Shown: piece after piece, positions 46,837 to 55,731 of the stretch
Position numbering within the stretch: the first letter of the stretch is position 1
How the letters are laid out: each line of letters begins with the position of its first letter
NCBI RefSeq assembly: GCF_034262375.1
Contig: NZ_CP139558.1
Location: forward strand, 6,138,001 to 6,202,000
Source of the DNA: Mucilaginibacter sabulilitoris
Lineage (GTDB): Bacteria; Bacteroidota; Bacteroidia; Sphingobacteriales; Sphingobacteriaceae
Length of the DNA: 64,000 bases
Direction: 5' to 3'
Translations under genes and position numbers: made by a program
Notes under the pieces: generated by a model
Database searches by the model: none
What the model was told of the DNA's origin: nothing
The model's input: only the letters and a program-made list of their open reading frames with translations

Positions 46837-48351
46837 ATGAAAAAGATCAGCAATATTATATTAGCAATATCGGCAAGCGTGCTTTTGGGCGCCTGCTCCA
46901 AAAACCTGGATATTAAGCCAAAAGGCGCCGTATCTGAAAATAATTTCTGGCAAACCGCCGACGATGCCCTATTGGGCGTGAACGGTATGTATGAGCCTTT
47001 TGACGGCGAGGAATTTTATGGTCGTGGTTATATGTGGTTTATCAACGCCAGCGACGATATGGTTACCGGCCGTATCAATACTAATGCCGATGCCATCAAA
47101 AATTTCAGTCCAACTTATTACTCTGGTGGTTACACGGTTGACCAATGGGATATGCGCTATCAGGTAATCAGGCGCGCCAATGACGTGATCAACAAAGTAC
47201 CTGCCATTAGCATGGATGCCACCCTAAAAAACCGTTACCTGGGCGAGGCCTATTTTTTAAGCGGATTGATGTATTTTCAAATGGCTTATAACTATGGCGA
47301 CGATCGGGCCGGGTTGCCTATCATTACCCGTGCCAATAACAACGATCCGAACCCTACGCCAAGAGCAGCTAACGTTAACGAAAACTACACTTACATTGAA
47401 GGTGAACTGAAAAAAGCAGCCAACCTGCTGCCATATTTCGACCAACTGAGTCCTGCCGATCAAGGCCGGCCGCATAAGGTGGCTGCATGGGGTTATCTGG
47501 CAAAAATGTACCTGTACAAGAAGGATTACCCTAATGCCCAAAAATATGCCGACTCGGTGATCAACCAGGGTAAGCGTGCCTTATTGCCCAACTATGCCGA
47601 TGTATTTAAAGCGGCCAATAACTTTAGCACAGAATACATCTGGTCGGCGGTGAGCACGGCAAAAGGTTCTGCAGGCTGGGGTAGTATTTTACCGGGCGTA
47701 ATGCTCGAGAACAAAGGCTGGGGATTATATAACGGCTGGGGCTACTATCAGCCAACCAAAGAGTTGTATGACGCTTTTGAAGCAGGCGACAAACGCCGTG
47801 AAGTTACCATCCTAAAGCCAGGTGATGTGTTTCCTTTCTTTGGCACTCAAAGGACTTACTCTTCGGTGAACAGTCTTTCCGGTTACCAGTTCAATAAATA
47901 TATGGAGCCGTTCTCTTATGCCAACCCGGTGGGTGGTTCTATCAGTCCTAATGGCGATCATCCTACTACCAATCTAAACGTTCCATTGATGCGTTTTGCC
48001 GAGATTATCCTGATCAAAGCCGAAGCTGAACTTATGCAGGGAAAAAATGCAGATGCTGAGATCAATATGATTCGTCAGCGTGCCGGCCTGAAAGCTATTC
48101 AGAACGCCACGTTGGCCGAACTTAAAAATCAAAGACGTTGTGAACTTGCTGGTGAATGGGCCGACCGTCACCGTGATCTGGTACGCTGGGGGGATGCTGC
48201 TTCCTCTTATGCCAAACCATTACATGGCTTTGACGGTAAAGTGATATGGCCGGCCAGAAGCTTTAACCCGGCTGTTCACAGCGTTTGGGCTGTTCCACAA
48301 AAAGAAATTGACCGGAGTAACGGCACCATTAAACAAAACGGCGGCTGGTAA
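46837..48351 (+). CDS. SusD-family glycan-binding lipoprotein (third)
   Basis: 504 aa. Lipobox LGAC places the lipidated Cys at 20. SusD markers: NLDIKPKGAVSENNFWQ at the N-terminus, RCELAGEWADRHRDLVRWG and a final IKQNGGW at the C-terminus. It caps the SusC at 43397. A strong terminator follows, so this is the last gene of the unit. Confidence 0.95.
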   Translation: MKKISNIILAISASVLLGACSKNLDIKPKGAVSENNFWQTADDALLGVNGMYEPFDGEEFYGRGYMWFINASDDMVTGRINTNADAIKNFSPTYYSGGYTVDQWDMRYQVIRRANDVINKVPAISMDATLKNRYLGEAYFLSGLMYFQMAYNYGDDRAGLPIITRANNNDPNPTPRAANVNENYTYIEGELKKAANLLPYFDQLSPADQGRPHKVAAWGYLAKMYLYKKDYPNAQKYADSVINQGKRALLPNYADVFKAANNFSTEYIWSAVSTAKGSAGWGSILPGVMLENKGWGLYNGWGYYQPTKELYDAFEAGDKRREVTILKPGDVFPFFGTQRTYSSVNSLSGYQFNKYMEPFSYANPVGGSISPNGDHPTTNLNVPLMRFAEIILIKAEAELMQGKNADAEINMIRQRAGLKAIQNATLAELKNQRRCELAGEWADRHRDLVRWGDAASSYAKPLHGFDGKVIWPARSFNPAVHSVWAVPQKEIDRSNGTIKQNGGW

Positions 48352-48364
48352 TTAGCTGTAATAT

Positions 48365-48395
48365 AAGGCCACAGGAATAATCCTGTGGCCTTTTT
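48365..48395 (+). terminator. Rho-independent terminator after the third SusD
   Basis: A 12-bp perfect stem AAGGCCACAGGA / TCCTGTGGCCTT with a 4-nt loop, ending in a run of five T residues. It ends the second sigma/FecR/SusC/SusD unit. Confidence 0.9.
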
Positions 48396-48898
48396 AAATC
48401 TAAGAATTCCTTGGCATTCCCTGCTTCATCCACCCCTTACAATCAGTTAACTTACTGTCTCATAGGCCAATCAGATTCATGACTCTGCTGCCCAATCTGG
48501 CCCGGATGGCCTACTTTCCGATACAGTAAAAGAACACTTACTATCAAATACTTACATAATTTGAGATACAAATCAGTAACAAAAGATTTGAGTTATTTTC
48601 CAAATTAGGAATTTAGAAAACCTTTATCAAATTAACGAAAAATGGTTTGCTAAACCCAAATACAGTCATCTCATCTCCTTTTGCCACCCAGTAAAGTAAG
48701 CAATTATCATAGCTTCATGCAAATACATATCGGTATAACTTACTAATTCAATAGCCCCCCAACAAATAAGCACAGCATTTGGGCAAATCAAAATTTAATT
48801 ACAAATGAATTATTTTGGAATAGATGACCGACATTTGGCAACCGAGGCAAACGTCCATCCTGTATCGATGCGAGCACTGCAATATGTGCAGGACGGAA
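48396..48898. other. Intergenic region, nothing clear
   Basis: AT-rich sequence with no recognised gene. A 34-codon ATG frame (48805-48909) runs into the start of the nuclease-like remnant; it has no motif and is probably chance or part of the decayed area. Confidence 0.5.
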
Positions 48899-49587
48899 AT
48901 GAAATTTAAATTATAGTACGCTTAAAACCTTTATCACGATCATTTCTATGGCTGCTGCTACGCTTTCCTTGCGTGCGCAGACGATCAATGTGGCTTATGC
49001 CAAAGCCTTACAGCAAAAATACCCTTCAGTCAAAAGCGACCTTTGCACGGCCTGCAAGCTATGGGTCACCCCTATTTTAAGAGTGTTGCGGACACGGTTG
49101 AACACCGGCCGCTGGTGACCTACTATATTTTATGCGCAAGTCCACCGGTTATTGCTGGAACAGTCCGATCTGCCGCGTACGGGCACCCACGCGGCCTGGA
49201 GGCCTGGGTATGGTCAGCCAAATGAAACGGCGGTCTATAAGCAAGCGAATCAGGAATCGCCGGATATGATCGCCAAAGGTCATTGTCAGCCCTGGATCTT
49301 ACTGGCCTGTGTACGGATGCATGATCCTGTCGGATACCTATACTTTTAATGCTGCAATGGAATACCAGGGGCAGAATATAGGAACGGAACTGGCCAGTGA
49401 GGAGCTATGCCGGGAACTGGTCAACATGTTTATCCTGCAGCATTCTCCGGTATCTCCCCCCGGCTGCATACGATTCAAATCCTTTGCCTACCTAAACTTT
49501 CCGCTTCCAACGTTAAGCTATCCCCTGTCCTTCATAGCCGGCAAAAGCAATACAGTTAAGAAAAATACGACGCTGCAAGTTCCGTAA
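48899..49587 (+). pseudogene. Decayed secreted nuclease-like gene (several frameshifts)
   Basis: Pieces of one protein can be read only by changing frame at least three times. First: ISMAAATLSLRAQ, a signal-like start, then LQQKYPSVKSDLCTACKLWV. After about 49078: PYFKSVADTVEHRPLVTYYI. After about 49132: LLLEQSDLPRTGTHAAW, YGQPNETAVYKQAN and MIAKGHCQPWILLA. After about 49315: ILSDTYTFNAAMEYQGQNIG and ELASEELCRELV. The KGH and later ILSDTYTFNAAMEYQGQN segments resemble DNA/RNA non-specific endonucleases of the His-Me finger type, though I hold this family call loosely. A further shift near the original start (ATG at 48899) is likely. It cannot give a working protein. Confidence 0.7.
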
Positions 49588-49709
49588 ACATGTCGTTTTT
49601 GAACATCCGTTAACAAGATCAACACATTTTTAGCCTTATTTAACCATCGTAAACCGTTACCGGAAGCGATCCTTCCGGGCATAAATAAAACAAATAGTTA
49701 AGGCCAATT

Positions 49710-49871
49710 TTGACGAATCAGAAAGCAAATATCAATACGTCGCGGAATAACCAGGGTTATATACCTGATCAGGTCAATTTTCGTGCAGACGATCTGATTT
49801 TTGGCATACCCGTTCCGATTGTAAGTAATCCACCAGGACATATTCATATGCAAGCAATGCGCAATCGCTGA
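49710..49871 (+). CDS. Possible 53-aa small protein upstream of lodA
   Basis: A TTG-started frame with 53 codons, hydrophilic, with a proline/glycine-rich C-terminal half (DDLIFGIPVPIVSNPPGHIH). No signal, no membrane segment, no clear ribosome binding site. It could be a small gene linked to the LodA pair, the end of an older gene, or chance. Confidence 0.25.
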   Translation: MTNQKANINTSRNNQGYIPDQVNFRADDLIFGIPVPIVSNPPGHIHMQAMRNR

Positions 49872-49996
49872 TTTTAATAAATATGAAAATTTGTATCATA
49901 TTTATTACACAAGAACAATATATCAGTTCATCATATGAAATACAAGCACAAAAATGAACTACAACAACTATATATAATATTTAATAATATTAATTA

Positions 49997-50028
49997 TTGT
50001 TTATTTTAAAATAAATGAACTATATTTC
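49997..50028 (+). promoter_or_regulatory. Candidate promoter of the lodAB operon
   Basis: TTG at 49997-49999 and TATATTTC at 50021-50028, 21 nt apart, in a very AT-rich stretch. The -7 box differs from TAnnTTTG only in the last base. The message would have a leader of about 70 nt before the ATG at 50107. Confidence 0.4.
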
Positions 50029-50106
50029 GTAAACATTAAGGAATACCTATCCAATAAGCTATTCCCATATTAAAACCTAAATAAACAACCTTTTTAACCC
50101 TTTGAA

Positions 50107-52167
50107 ATGAATCTGAACATTCATCCTTCCGTGGGTGTTGCCAGGCTTGGCAACAGTACCGGAGTACAATTCTGTCTGTCGCCCGACGCTATTGGCGGTT
50201 TGCCGTATGATGCGGATCTTTACGGCAATAAATTAGGGCCAATTGTAAATTTTAAAGACGAAGCCGGCGCCATTAAGCGTCAGGGGCAGGTTTTTAGCAT
50301 TTACGATGAGTACAATAATGAAATAACGCTGTCCACACCCGGTGTAACTTCCATTCAGTGGTATGTACACCTGGCCAATAAAAAGGCCGCCTGGTACGAT
50401 TTCAGTGAACTGGATGGAAACCTCCTGTTCCCAAACAACAGTTACCAGGACAAACAAACACCGCTGCGAAATGCAGCAGAGCCCAACCGGCAAACGCTGA
50501 TCGTCGATCCTGGCTGGAGAACGATTTCCGGTGCAAACCAAACGATAGGGTTCGACCAGGCCAATGTACCTCCGGGATACCCGGCCCAGTTTCCGCCAAG
50601 TACTGTTACCTACGGATTACCGGTCACCACGCTTGGCGACCTGAAAACCGATGCATTGGGCAGGCTTATCGTTTTGGGTGGTTACGGAAACGCCGGCGGC
50701 GATCTGCCGTTGCAAAGCTACGGGGGTGCGGATACCTGGCGCGATGATATTTCTGACGGCCCGGTATACTGTACTGTCACTTATGAGGGGCAGGATCCTG
50801 TTACGTTACAGGCCTGGGTTATTGTCGGCTCTCCGGATTACGCACCTGAAATTGTCAATATTTCGGCTCTAAGTGACACTATGTTCGATGTTGGCGTCCG
50901 TTATTTTGATCTTGTACCGGAATTGTTCAGCGGAGGGGCGTATCAGGAATCCTTTGTAGCAAACTTTCAAAGGGACATCCTCCCCATTATAAGCCGCATG
51001 GCTAATTACCAATGGGTATCCAATGTTCAGCCCATGACGGCGCTTACTTCGGCTTTTTTTGATTTTACAGACCCGGGCGAAGCAAACCTGCAAAACAGGC
51101 TGACATATTTTTCTTATTTCAGGGCACCTAACCTAACCAATGATGCATCCCCGCTGCAGCCGTCACAGGACCTGTTTCAAGATGCCCTTACGTTAAACTT
51201 CCCTATGCTACCTGTTAATTCCGGCAGTAATTCGGTCAGTAATGATGATATCGTTAAATTCCTGTCACTGAACCTTACCCAATATTTCCTTCTAAGCCAA
51301 TGGGCTAACGGATCATTTGTAAACGATCCAAACTACCTGCCGTACGCAGGTGTGAACGGTATGGATACAGCCAGCGTTGGTAATTGTGTTGGCCTGCCAA
51401 TGTGCCCCGGGATTGAAGTGACCTGGAGCATGCAGAATCCGGCCGTATACAGCGCGCCTTTTACAATTTCAAATAACGCGGCTTATAATGCCTACGATAC
51501 CACCGGCCTCGACCCCAGTCGAGACGAGTGTGAGGGCGGTGGCTGTCAGCCGGGAGATTTAACCAAACGCATGGCCTGCCCGTGGCAAGCGGATTTCTTC
51601 CAGTGCACTTTCCAAAATGTGAACTTTACAGACCCTTACAGTAATAAATCGGGAAACCCACTGGGCCCTACACCACCTACCTATTATGCTTACTGGTGGC
51701 CGCCGCAAGCTCCATGGGATGTTATTGCCGGCGAGGATACAGCGGCGGGGCAGGCTGCCGCCAATGTGGTATTAGGCCAGCAATTTAACTATGCACGTGG
51801 TATAAACCAGTTTGCACAAATGGTTGAACACTGGTATTCACTTGCTTTTATAAAAAATAAAAATGCAGGAGCCGCCGGGTTCCCATTCTTTACGGAAACT
51901 GAGCGCAACAACCAGCTTTTCAGTTACCAGGCTATCCCGGTAAGCACCATCAGTGGTAACAAAAACGATGACCAGACAGAAATACCGGTTTGGTATATTC
52001 CGGATGATAACCCGGGCGGCGCACCACTGCATTTGCAGGCAAAAGCGGCCAGCAGTGCCAAAGCCGGCAAAATGGTAGCCTTTCTGGAGGCGAGGGCCTT
52101 TAAACATATCAAAACAGCTCCGGGCGGCCTCGGAACGCCAAGATCAGGTTCCAAAATCCGCCGCTAA
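50107..52167 (+). CDS. LodA/GoxA-family CTQ-dependent amine oxidase
   Basis: 686 aa, close to the 726 aa of LodA. The start NLNIHPSVGVARLGNS is a family hallmark. The cofactor cysteine tryptophylquinone is made from one Cys and one Trp of the chain; the matching residues here are Asp496 and Cys500 in CPWQADFFQC (same Asp-x3-Cys spacing as LodA Asp512/Cys516) and probably Trp576 in MVEHWYSLAF, so the active site looks intact. Family members oxidise the epsilon-amine of lysine or the alpha-amine of glycine and release ammonia and hydrogen peroxide, which can kill competing bacteria. No Sec signal is seen. The maturation flavoprotein follows after 5 bp. The substrate cannot be told from sequence. 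Confidence 0.9.
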   Translation: MNLNIHPSVGVARLGNSTGVQFCLSPDAIGGLPYDADLYGNKLGPIVNFKDEAGAIKRQGQVFSIYDEYNNEITLSTPGVTSIQWYVHLANKKAAWYDFSELDGNLLFPNNSYQDKQTPLRNAAEPNRQTLIVDPGWRTISGANQTIGFDQANVPPGYPAQFPPSTVTYGLPVTTLGDLKTDALGRLIVLGGYGNAGGDLPLQSYGGADTWRDDISDGPVYCTVTYEGQDPVTLQAWVIVGSPDYAPEIVNISALSDTMFDVGVRYFDLVPELFSGGAYQESFVANFQRDILPIISRMANYQWVSNVQPMTALTSAFFDFTDPGEANLQNRLTYFSYFRAPNLTNDASPLQPSQDLFQDALTLNFPMLPVNSGSNSVSNDDIVKFLSLNLTQYFLLSQWANGSFVNDPNYLPYAGVNGMDTASVGNCVGLPMCPGIEVTWSMQNPAVYSAPFTISNNAAYNAYDTTGLDPSRDECEGGGCQPGDLTKRMACPWQADFFQCTFQNVNFTDPYSNKSGNPLGPTPPTYYAYWWPPQAPWDVIAGEDTAAGQAAANVVLGQQFNYARGINQFAQMVEHWYSLAFIKNKNAGAAGFPFFTETERNNQLFSYQAIPVSTISGNKNDDQTEIPVWYIPDDNPGGAPLHLQAKAASSAKAGKMVAFLEARAFKHIKTAPGGLGTPRSGSKIRR

Positions 52168-52172
52168 ACTTC

Positions 52173-53291
52173 ATGAGTCATATAAAAACAGATGTACTGA
52201 TCATTGGCGGAGGCCCTGCGGGAACCTCCGCCGCGATCAGTGTTTTAAAATATGGCCGGGATATATCGGTCATGCTTGTGGAACAATCTGACCTTGATCA
52301 AATCAGAGTCGGTGAACATGTGTCCTCTTCGATATTCGAGTTATTAAAATACCTGAGCCTGGAACCCGGAGATTTTGAGAATGGCTGCTTTTTAACCAAC
52401 CACGGAACAACATCTTATTGGGGATCAGGTATCCCCATGACCCGGGATGCTATTTTCTCTGCAGAAAGACCAGCCTGCCAGCTTGACCGCAAGATCTTTG
52501 ACCTTACTTTATTGAAGCAGGTTGCCGACCTCGGCGGTATAGTACTGCCAAGGACCAGGTGCCTGGGATATGACCAGCTCGAAGACCATAACTGGCAGGT
52601 AAAATTACATCATGCCGAACAGGGGGCGATATCCGTTCATGCAAAGTTTTTGATAGATGCATCCGGCAGGCAAAGGAGCGCTTCCAGGCTACTTAATATC
52701 CCGTCGGATAAGCATGATACGCTTTTCGGTATCGGTGCATTCCTTGCAATAAACGGGCGGGATCTGCCCAGTGACCAAATGATGGAATCGACCGAGTTGG
52801 GCTGGTGGTATAGCGCAACACTTCAAGATAATTATGCAACCACTATCTTTTTTACCGACTCAGATATCGTTTCGGAATACGAACTCAGTAAACCTGCTAA
52901 TTGGTACAGGCAATTACAGCAAACCAAGTTTATAAAGAAAAGGATTACCGGCTTCGACCCTGCAGCGATAAACCTTTGGAGCAGAAGCGCGCACACCCAT
53001 ATCTCGAACATTTCCAACAGCCGTAATTTCATCGCAATCGGAGACGCAATGGCATCTTTTGACCCTATTTCATCTATGGGGATAGGATTTGCAATTTCGT
53101 CGGCTTGCAATGCTGCTGCTATAGCGTTGCTTGAGCTGAATGAATCCGACGCTAACAGGATCGCAGTCTATCAAGCCGATGTAAGCAGGATCTTTAACAA
53201 TTATCTGCAGCAGCAGAAAAAAGTTTATCAACAGGAAAAACGGTGGCCCGAATCCAGTTTCTGGAAACGGAGAACCTGGGTTGGTATATAA
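52173..53291 (+). CDS. LodB-like flavoprotein for CTQ maturation
   Basis: 372 aa. The N-terminal Rossmann motif for FAD is VLIIGGGPAGTSAA (about residues 8-21), and the second FAD motif is GDAMASFDPISSMGIGFAIS (about 290-309), as in tryptophan-halogenase or geranylgeranyl-reductase-like monooxygenases. LodB proteins modify the partner LodA so that CTQ can form, and always sit next to it. The 5-bp gap indicates translational coupling. Confidence 0.88.
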   Translation: MSHIKTDVLIIGGGPAGTSAAISVLKYGRDISVMLVEQSDLDQIRVGEHVSSSIFELLKYLSLEPGDFENGCFLTNHGTTSYWGSGIPMTRDAIFSAERPACQLDRKIFDLTLLKQVADLGGIVLPRTRCLGYDQLEDHNWQVKLHHAEQGAISVHAKFLIDASGRQRSASRLLNIPSDKHDTLFGIGAFLAINGRDLPSDQMMESTELGWWYSATLQDNYATTIFFTDSDIVSEYELSKPANWYRQLQQTKFIKKRITGFDPAAINLWSRSAHTHISNISNSRNFIAIGDAMASFDPISSMGIGFAISSACNAAAIALLELNESDANRIAVYQADVSRIFNNYLQQQKKVYQQEKRWPESSFWKRRTWVGI

Positions 53292-53508
53292 GTTCAACTG
53301 CTCAATCCATGTTATGTATCTTACTGCCCGCTTTGAAGTAAATAGTCCTTCTATTCAAAAAATGGGATCGGCAACAGTAGTAGGCTTAAGAAGCATTTTA
53401 TCCAGGCTCCGGAAGAGTTTGAAATAACGGCAGTATGTAACGAAGAGATTTAATGGCTGGCAGGTGTGAATGACGGCACTTTACCAGTCCAATAACAGCC
53501 TGTCTGTT

Positions 53509-54363
53509 TTATTTTTTAAACTTCAGTTTTTCCAGGAGGTCCAGGAAATATTGCGGGGCCCAGATCTTTAAACCTGAATCGTCCGGGATAAACCTGACCA
53601 CGTCGTCCCTGATGCTATCGAAATTTACAGCAGTTATTTTTTGCCGGAGAAGTTCCAGTAATTGCTCTTCGGAGATCGTCTCTTCATTCCACACGCCGGT
53701 ATCCCTGGCGCGCAGGAGAAAATGATGCAGGTCGAGCGGGATACCCTTCCTGATATACCATTCCAGCTCATACCAGTCCCGTCCTTTTACCCTGTTTTTC
53801 CATTTCCGGAATAAAAGGGCATGCATTTTTCCAGCGAACAGGCTCGGCTGCGTAAACGTCTTGACATAGAACGAAAAGGGGCGGGTCAACAGTTTTTCTT
53901 CCGTATTGAACCCTAAAGGCGGTACCGTATCCACTTCTATTTTTATTTTCATGTGTGGCATCAGTTTAACGCCGTTTTGCGGAACAATGCCTTCCAGCAC
54001 CAGTTCTTTCCAGACCGTATCGGATTTCAGGAAGGCGGATTCAACGCTGGATTCGATGGCCTTATCTTTTTCATTGATGCTGACCGTGATGCCCAGCGAT
54101 GCAAATTCGTTGACAATCGCCTCGAAATACGGTTCGAGTGAAAAGTCCGGGTCCGGTCTCCGTAAGGAAAAGTCCAGGTCTTCGGAATACCGGTTCAACC
54201 CGTAAAAAATGCGCAACGCGGTGCCCCCATAAAATGCGGCCTGCTCGAAAAAACCTGTCCTGCTGAGCCCCGCCAACGCTATTTCCTGCATGATCTCCCG
54301 CATGGCATCAAAGGCCTGTTGCTGGTTTTTCGGGTTATATTCTTTCAGCCATTCTTCTATCAT
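53509..54363 (-). CDS. AbiEii-family nucleotidyltransferase toxin
   Basis: 284 aa. The nucleotidyltransferase motif is clear: GGTALRIFYGL (residues 46-56), then SEDLDFSL (60-67), the acidic residues that bind metal and NTP. In type IV AbiE systems the toxin modifies a cellular RNA or uses GTP to stop growth, which in some hosts blocks phage. The ATG overlaps the antitoxin stop by four bases (ATGA), so translation is coupled. The pair appears richer in G and C than the AT-rich flanks, which suggests arrival by transfer. Confidence 0.9.
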   Translation of the reverse strand: MIEEWLKEYNPKNQQQAFDAMREIMQEIALAGLSRTGFFEQAAFYGGTALRIFYGLNRYSEDLDFSLRRPDPDFSLEPYFEAIVNEFASLGITVSINEKDKAIESSVESAFLKSDTVWKELVLEGIVPQNGVKLMPHMKIKIEVDTVPPLGFNTEEKLLTRPFSFYVKTFTQPSLFAGKMHALLFRKWKNRVKGRDWYELEWYIRKGIPLDLHHFLLRARDTGVWNEETISEEQLLELLRQKITAVNFDSIRDDVVRFIPDDSGLKIWAPQYFLDLLEKLKFKK

Positions 54364-54998
54364 AGCGTGTTCAGCGTTGTAATCAACATATTTAAACTGG
54401 ACCGCTTCGGCGCATCGGTGATCCAGGTATTCATCATTTTTGTATCGATTTCCCGCAATTTGTCTTTTTCGATACGCAGGTCTTCGATCAGCAGGGTAAG
54501 TACCTGTGGCACGCTCCTTAGGTGAACGCCTGCGGTCATAGCGATTTTATCAAAGAGTGCTTTTTCCGGGGAAGCAATCAGGACCGTTTGCCGGGAAGAA
54601 AGCCGGGTACTCTTAATGCCAAAGGAATAATAAGGCAAAGGGGCGTGCCGGTACGTAAACCTGCCTGCACTGGTCCTGTATGCCTTGGATATCTTTACTG
54701 TAACAGAACTGATCTCGTAGACCCGCTCGGGGATAAAGCCCCAATAAGAAAGCGCGGTCTCGAAGGAGATATAACTCGGCCCCCAAAGGTGGTTGGCGAT
54801 CAGGAATGGCTCGGGACCGGAAACCTTGCTTGCAGGACCGGGGACATAGAGGCCGTTTTTGATCGTCGCCAATGCGCCCGCCTTTACTAGTTCAGCTATT
54901 TTATCATTTGGCCGCTTGTACCCGTTCAGCAAGGGCAGTATGACCTGCCGGGTCAGGGGTTCCTCCGCATAAGCCGCTAACGCATCGTCAAAATTCAT
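54360..54998 (-). CDS. AbiEi-family antitoxin and autorepressor
   Basis: 212 aa from the ATG at 54998 (MNFDDALAAYAEE); a longer frame up to 55076 would add a chance hydrophobic stretch and would run through the operator, so it is rejected. The N-terminal winged-helix is seen in DKIAELVKAGALATIKNGLYV, and the rest matches the AbiEi C-terminal domain (LWGPSYISFETALSYWGFIP, then SPEKALFDKI). It should neutralise the toxin and bind the two inverted repeats upstream to repress the operon. Confidence 0.88.
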   Translation of the reverse strand: MNFDDALAAYAEEPLTRQVILPLLNGYKRPNDKIAELVKAGALATIKNGLYVPGPASKVSGPEPFLIANHLWGPSYISFETALSYWGFIPERVYEISSVTVKISKAYRTSAGRFTYRHAPLPYYSFGIKSTRLSSRQTVLIASPEKALFDKIAMTAGVHLRSVPQVLTLLIEDLRIEKDKLREIDTKMMNTWITDAPKRSSLNMLITTLNTL

Positions 54999-55015
54999 AT
55001 GTAAAAATACAGTTA

Positions 55016-55040
55016 TTAAATCGGAACAATTCCGATTTAA
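55016..55040 (-). promoter_or_regulatory. Operator 1 of the AbiE operon
   Basis: TTAAATCGGAA and TTCCGATTTAA, 11-bp perfect arms around CAA, ending 18 nt before the antitoxin start. It shares the core TCGGAA/TTCCGA with operator 2, 63 bp away centre to centre. Confidence 0.75.
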
Positions 55041-55075
55041 TAAAAATAATTCAACATAAATATGTAATAAAAACA

Positions 55076-55106
55076 ATCAATAATCGGAAAATTTCCGATT
55101 ATTGAT
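55076..55106 (-). promoter_or_regulatory. Operator 2 of the AbiE operon
   Basis: A near-perfect palindrome with 15-bp arms (ATCAATAATCGGAAA and its complement) around a single A. Its distance of 63 bp from operator 1 is six helical turns, so two repressor dimers would bind the same face of the DNA. Confidence 0.75.
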
Positions 55107-55212
55107 TAATAATTTCACACAACAACACAGACTGCGAAGGGCGTTAGTAACAGGCTTTCATATGGGAACAGCTATCCGTAACTATGGGTACAGCCTGATC
55201 TACGTACGAAAC

Positions 55213-55707
55213 TCATCCGGACCTGCGCTGTAAGAAGGCCTCTACAACTGCTAACACTTCTGTTTCAAATTCTTCCTGTTTCTTCCTGCCTTTTATAGTG
55301 CTGCCAAAGGAGTGACTAATGGTATAGCTTTTGCCGTATTTATTTTTTTTGTGTGAAATGGCATAGTGCAGCAAGCCATCTGCCTCCACAGGCAGCAGGT
55401 GCATATCTTCAAAGTCCATTAGTTTGCGGGTATATAAACCCGGCAATTTGCGGTAAATGGTTTTGGCATACTGATCAAACTCATAAGTAACATTTACCCT
55501 GAACAAAAAATCATAAATGGCGTAAAGCGCTGGCACAATGCCTAATGAAAGCGCCCCCCATGTGGTTTCATGACCTAAGTTTAGCATGGGTACTATGATA
55601 AATACGGCTGTCGCTGCCGTGGCAGAAATAATGATATTGATCCGGTAGTTGCGCATCGGCTGAAAACTCAGCCTGCCTCCCATAATTTTTAAATTATAGC
55701 GTTCCAT
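55213..55707 (-). CDS. Small membrane protein, unknown function
   Basis: 164 aa with two membrane segments (about residues 23-41 and 46-68) and then a soluble beta-rich part (YEFDQYAKTIYRKLPGLYTRKLMDFEDM). The layout, two helices and a PH-like domain, resembles the protein at 57490 in the same operon, so the two may be distant paralogues. Last gene of a five-gene minus-strand operon, 24 bp after the lipoprotein. No family recognised. Confidence 0.65.
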   Translation of the reverse strand: MERYNLKIMGGRLSFQPMRNYRINIIISATAATAVFIIVPMLNLGHETTWGALSLGIVPALYAIYDFLFRVNVTYEFDQYAKTIYRKLPGLYTRKLMDFEDMHLLPVEADGLLHYAISHKKNKYGKSYTISHSFGSTIKGRKKQEEFETEVLAVVEAFLQRRSG

Positions 55708-55731
55708 TTTATGTTTTTTGTATTGAAGTTT

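Noticed and set aside
53292..53508. A gene between lodB and the AbiE toxin
   Set aside because: Only short frames without start signals or motifs are present.
54999..55076. Longer antitoxin frame starting at 55076
   Set aside because: It would cross operator 1 and add a hydrophobic stretch not expected in an AbiEi protein; the ATG at 54998 fits the family start.
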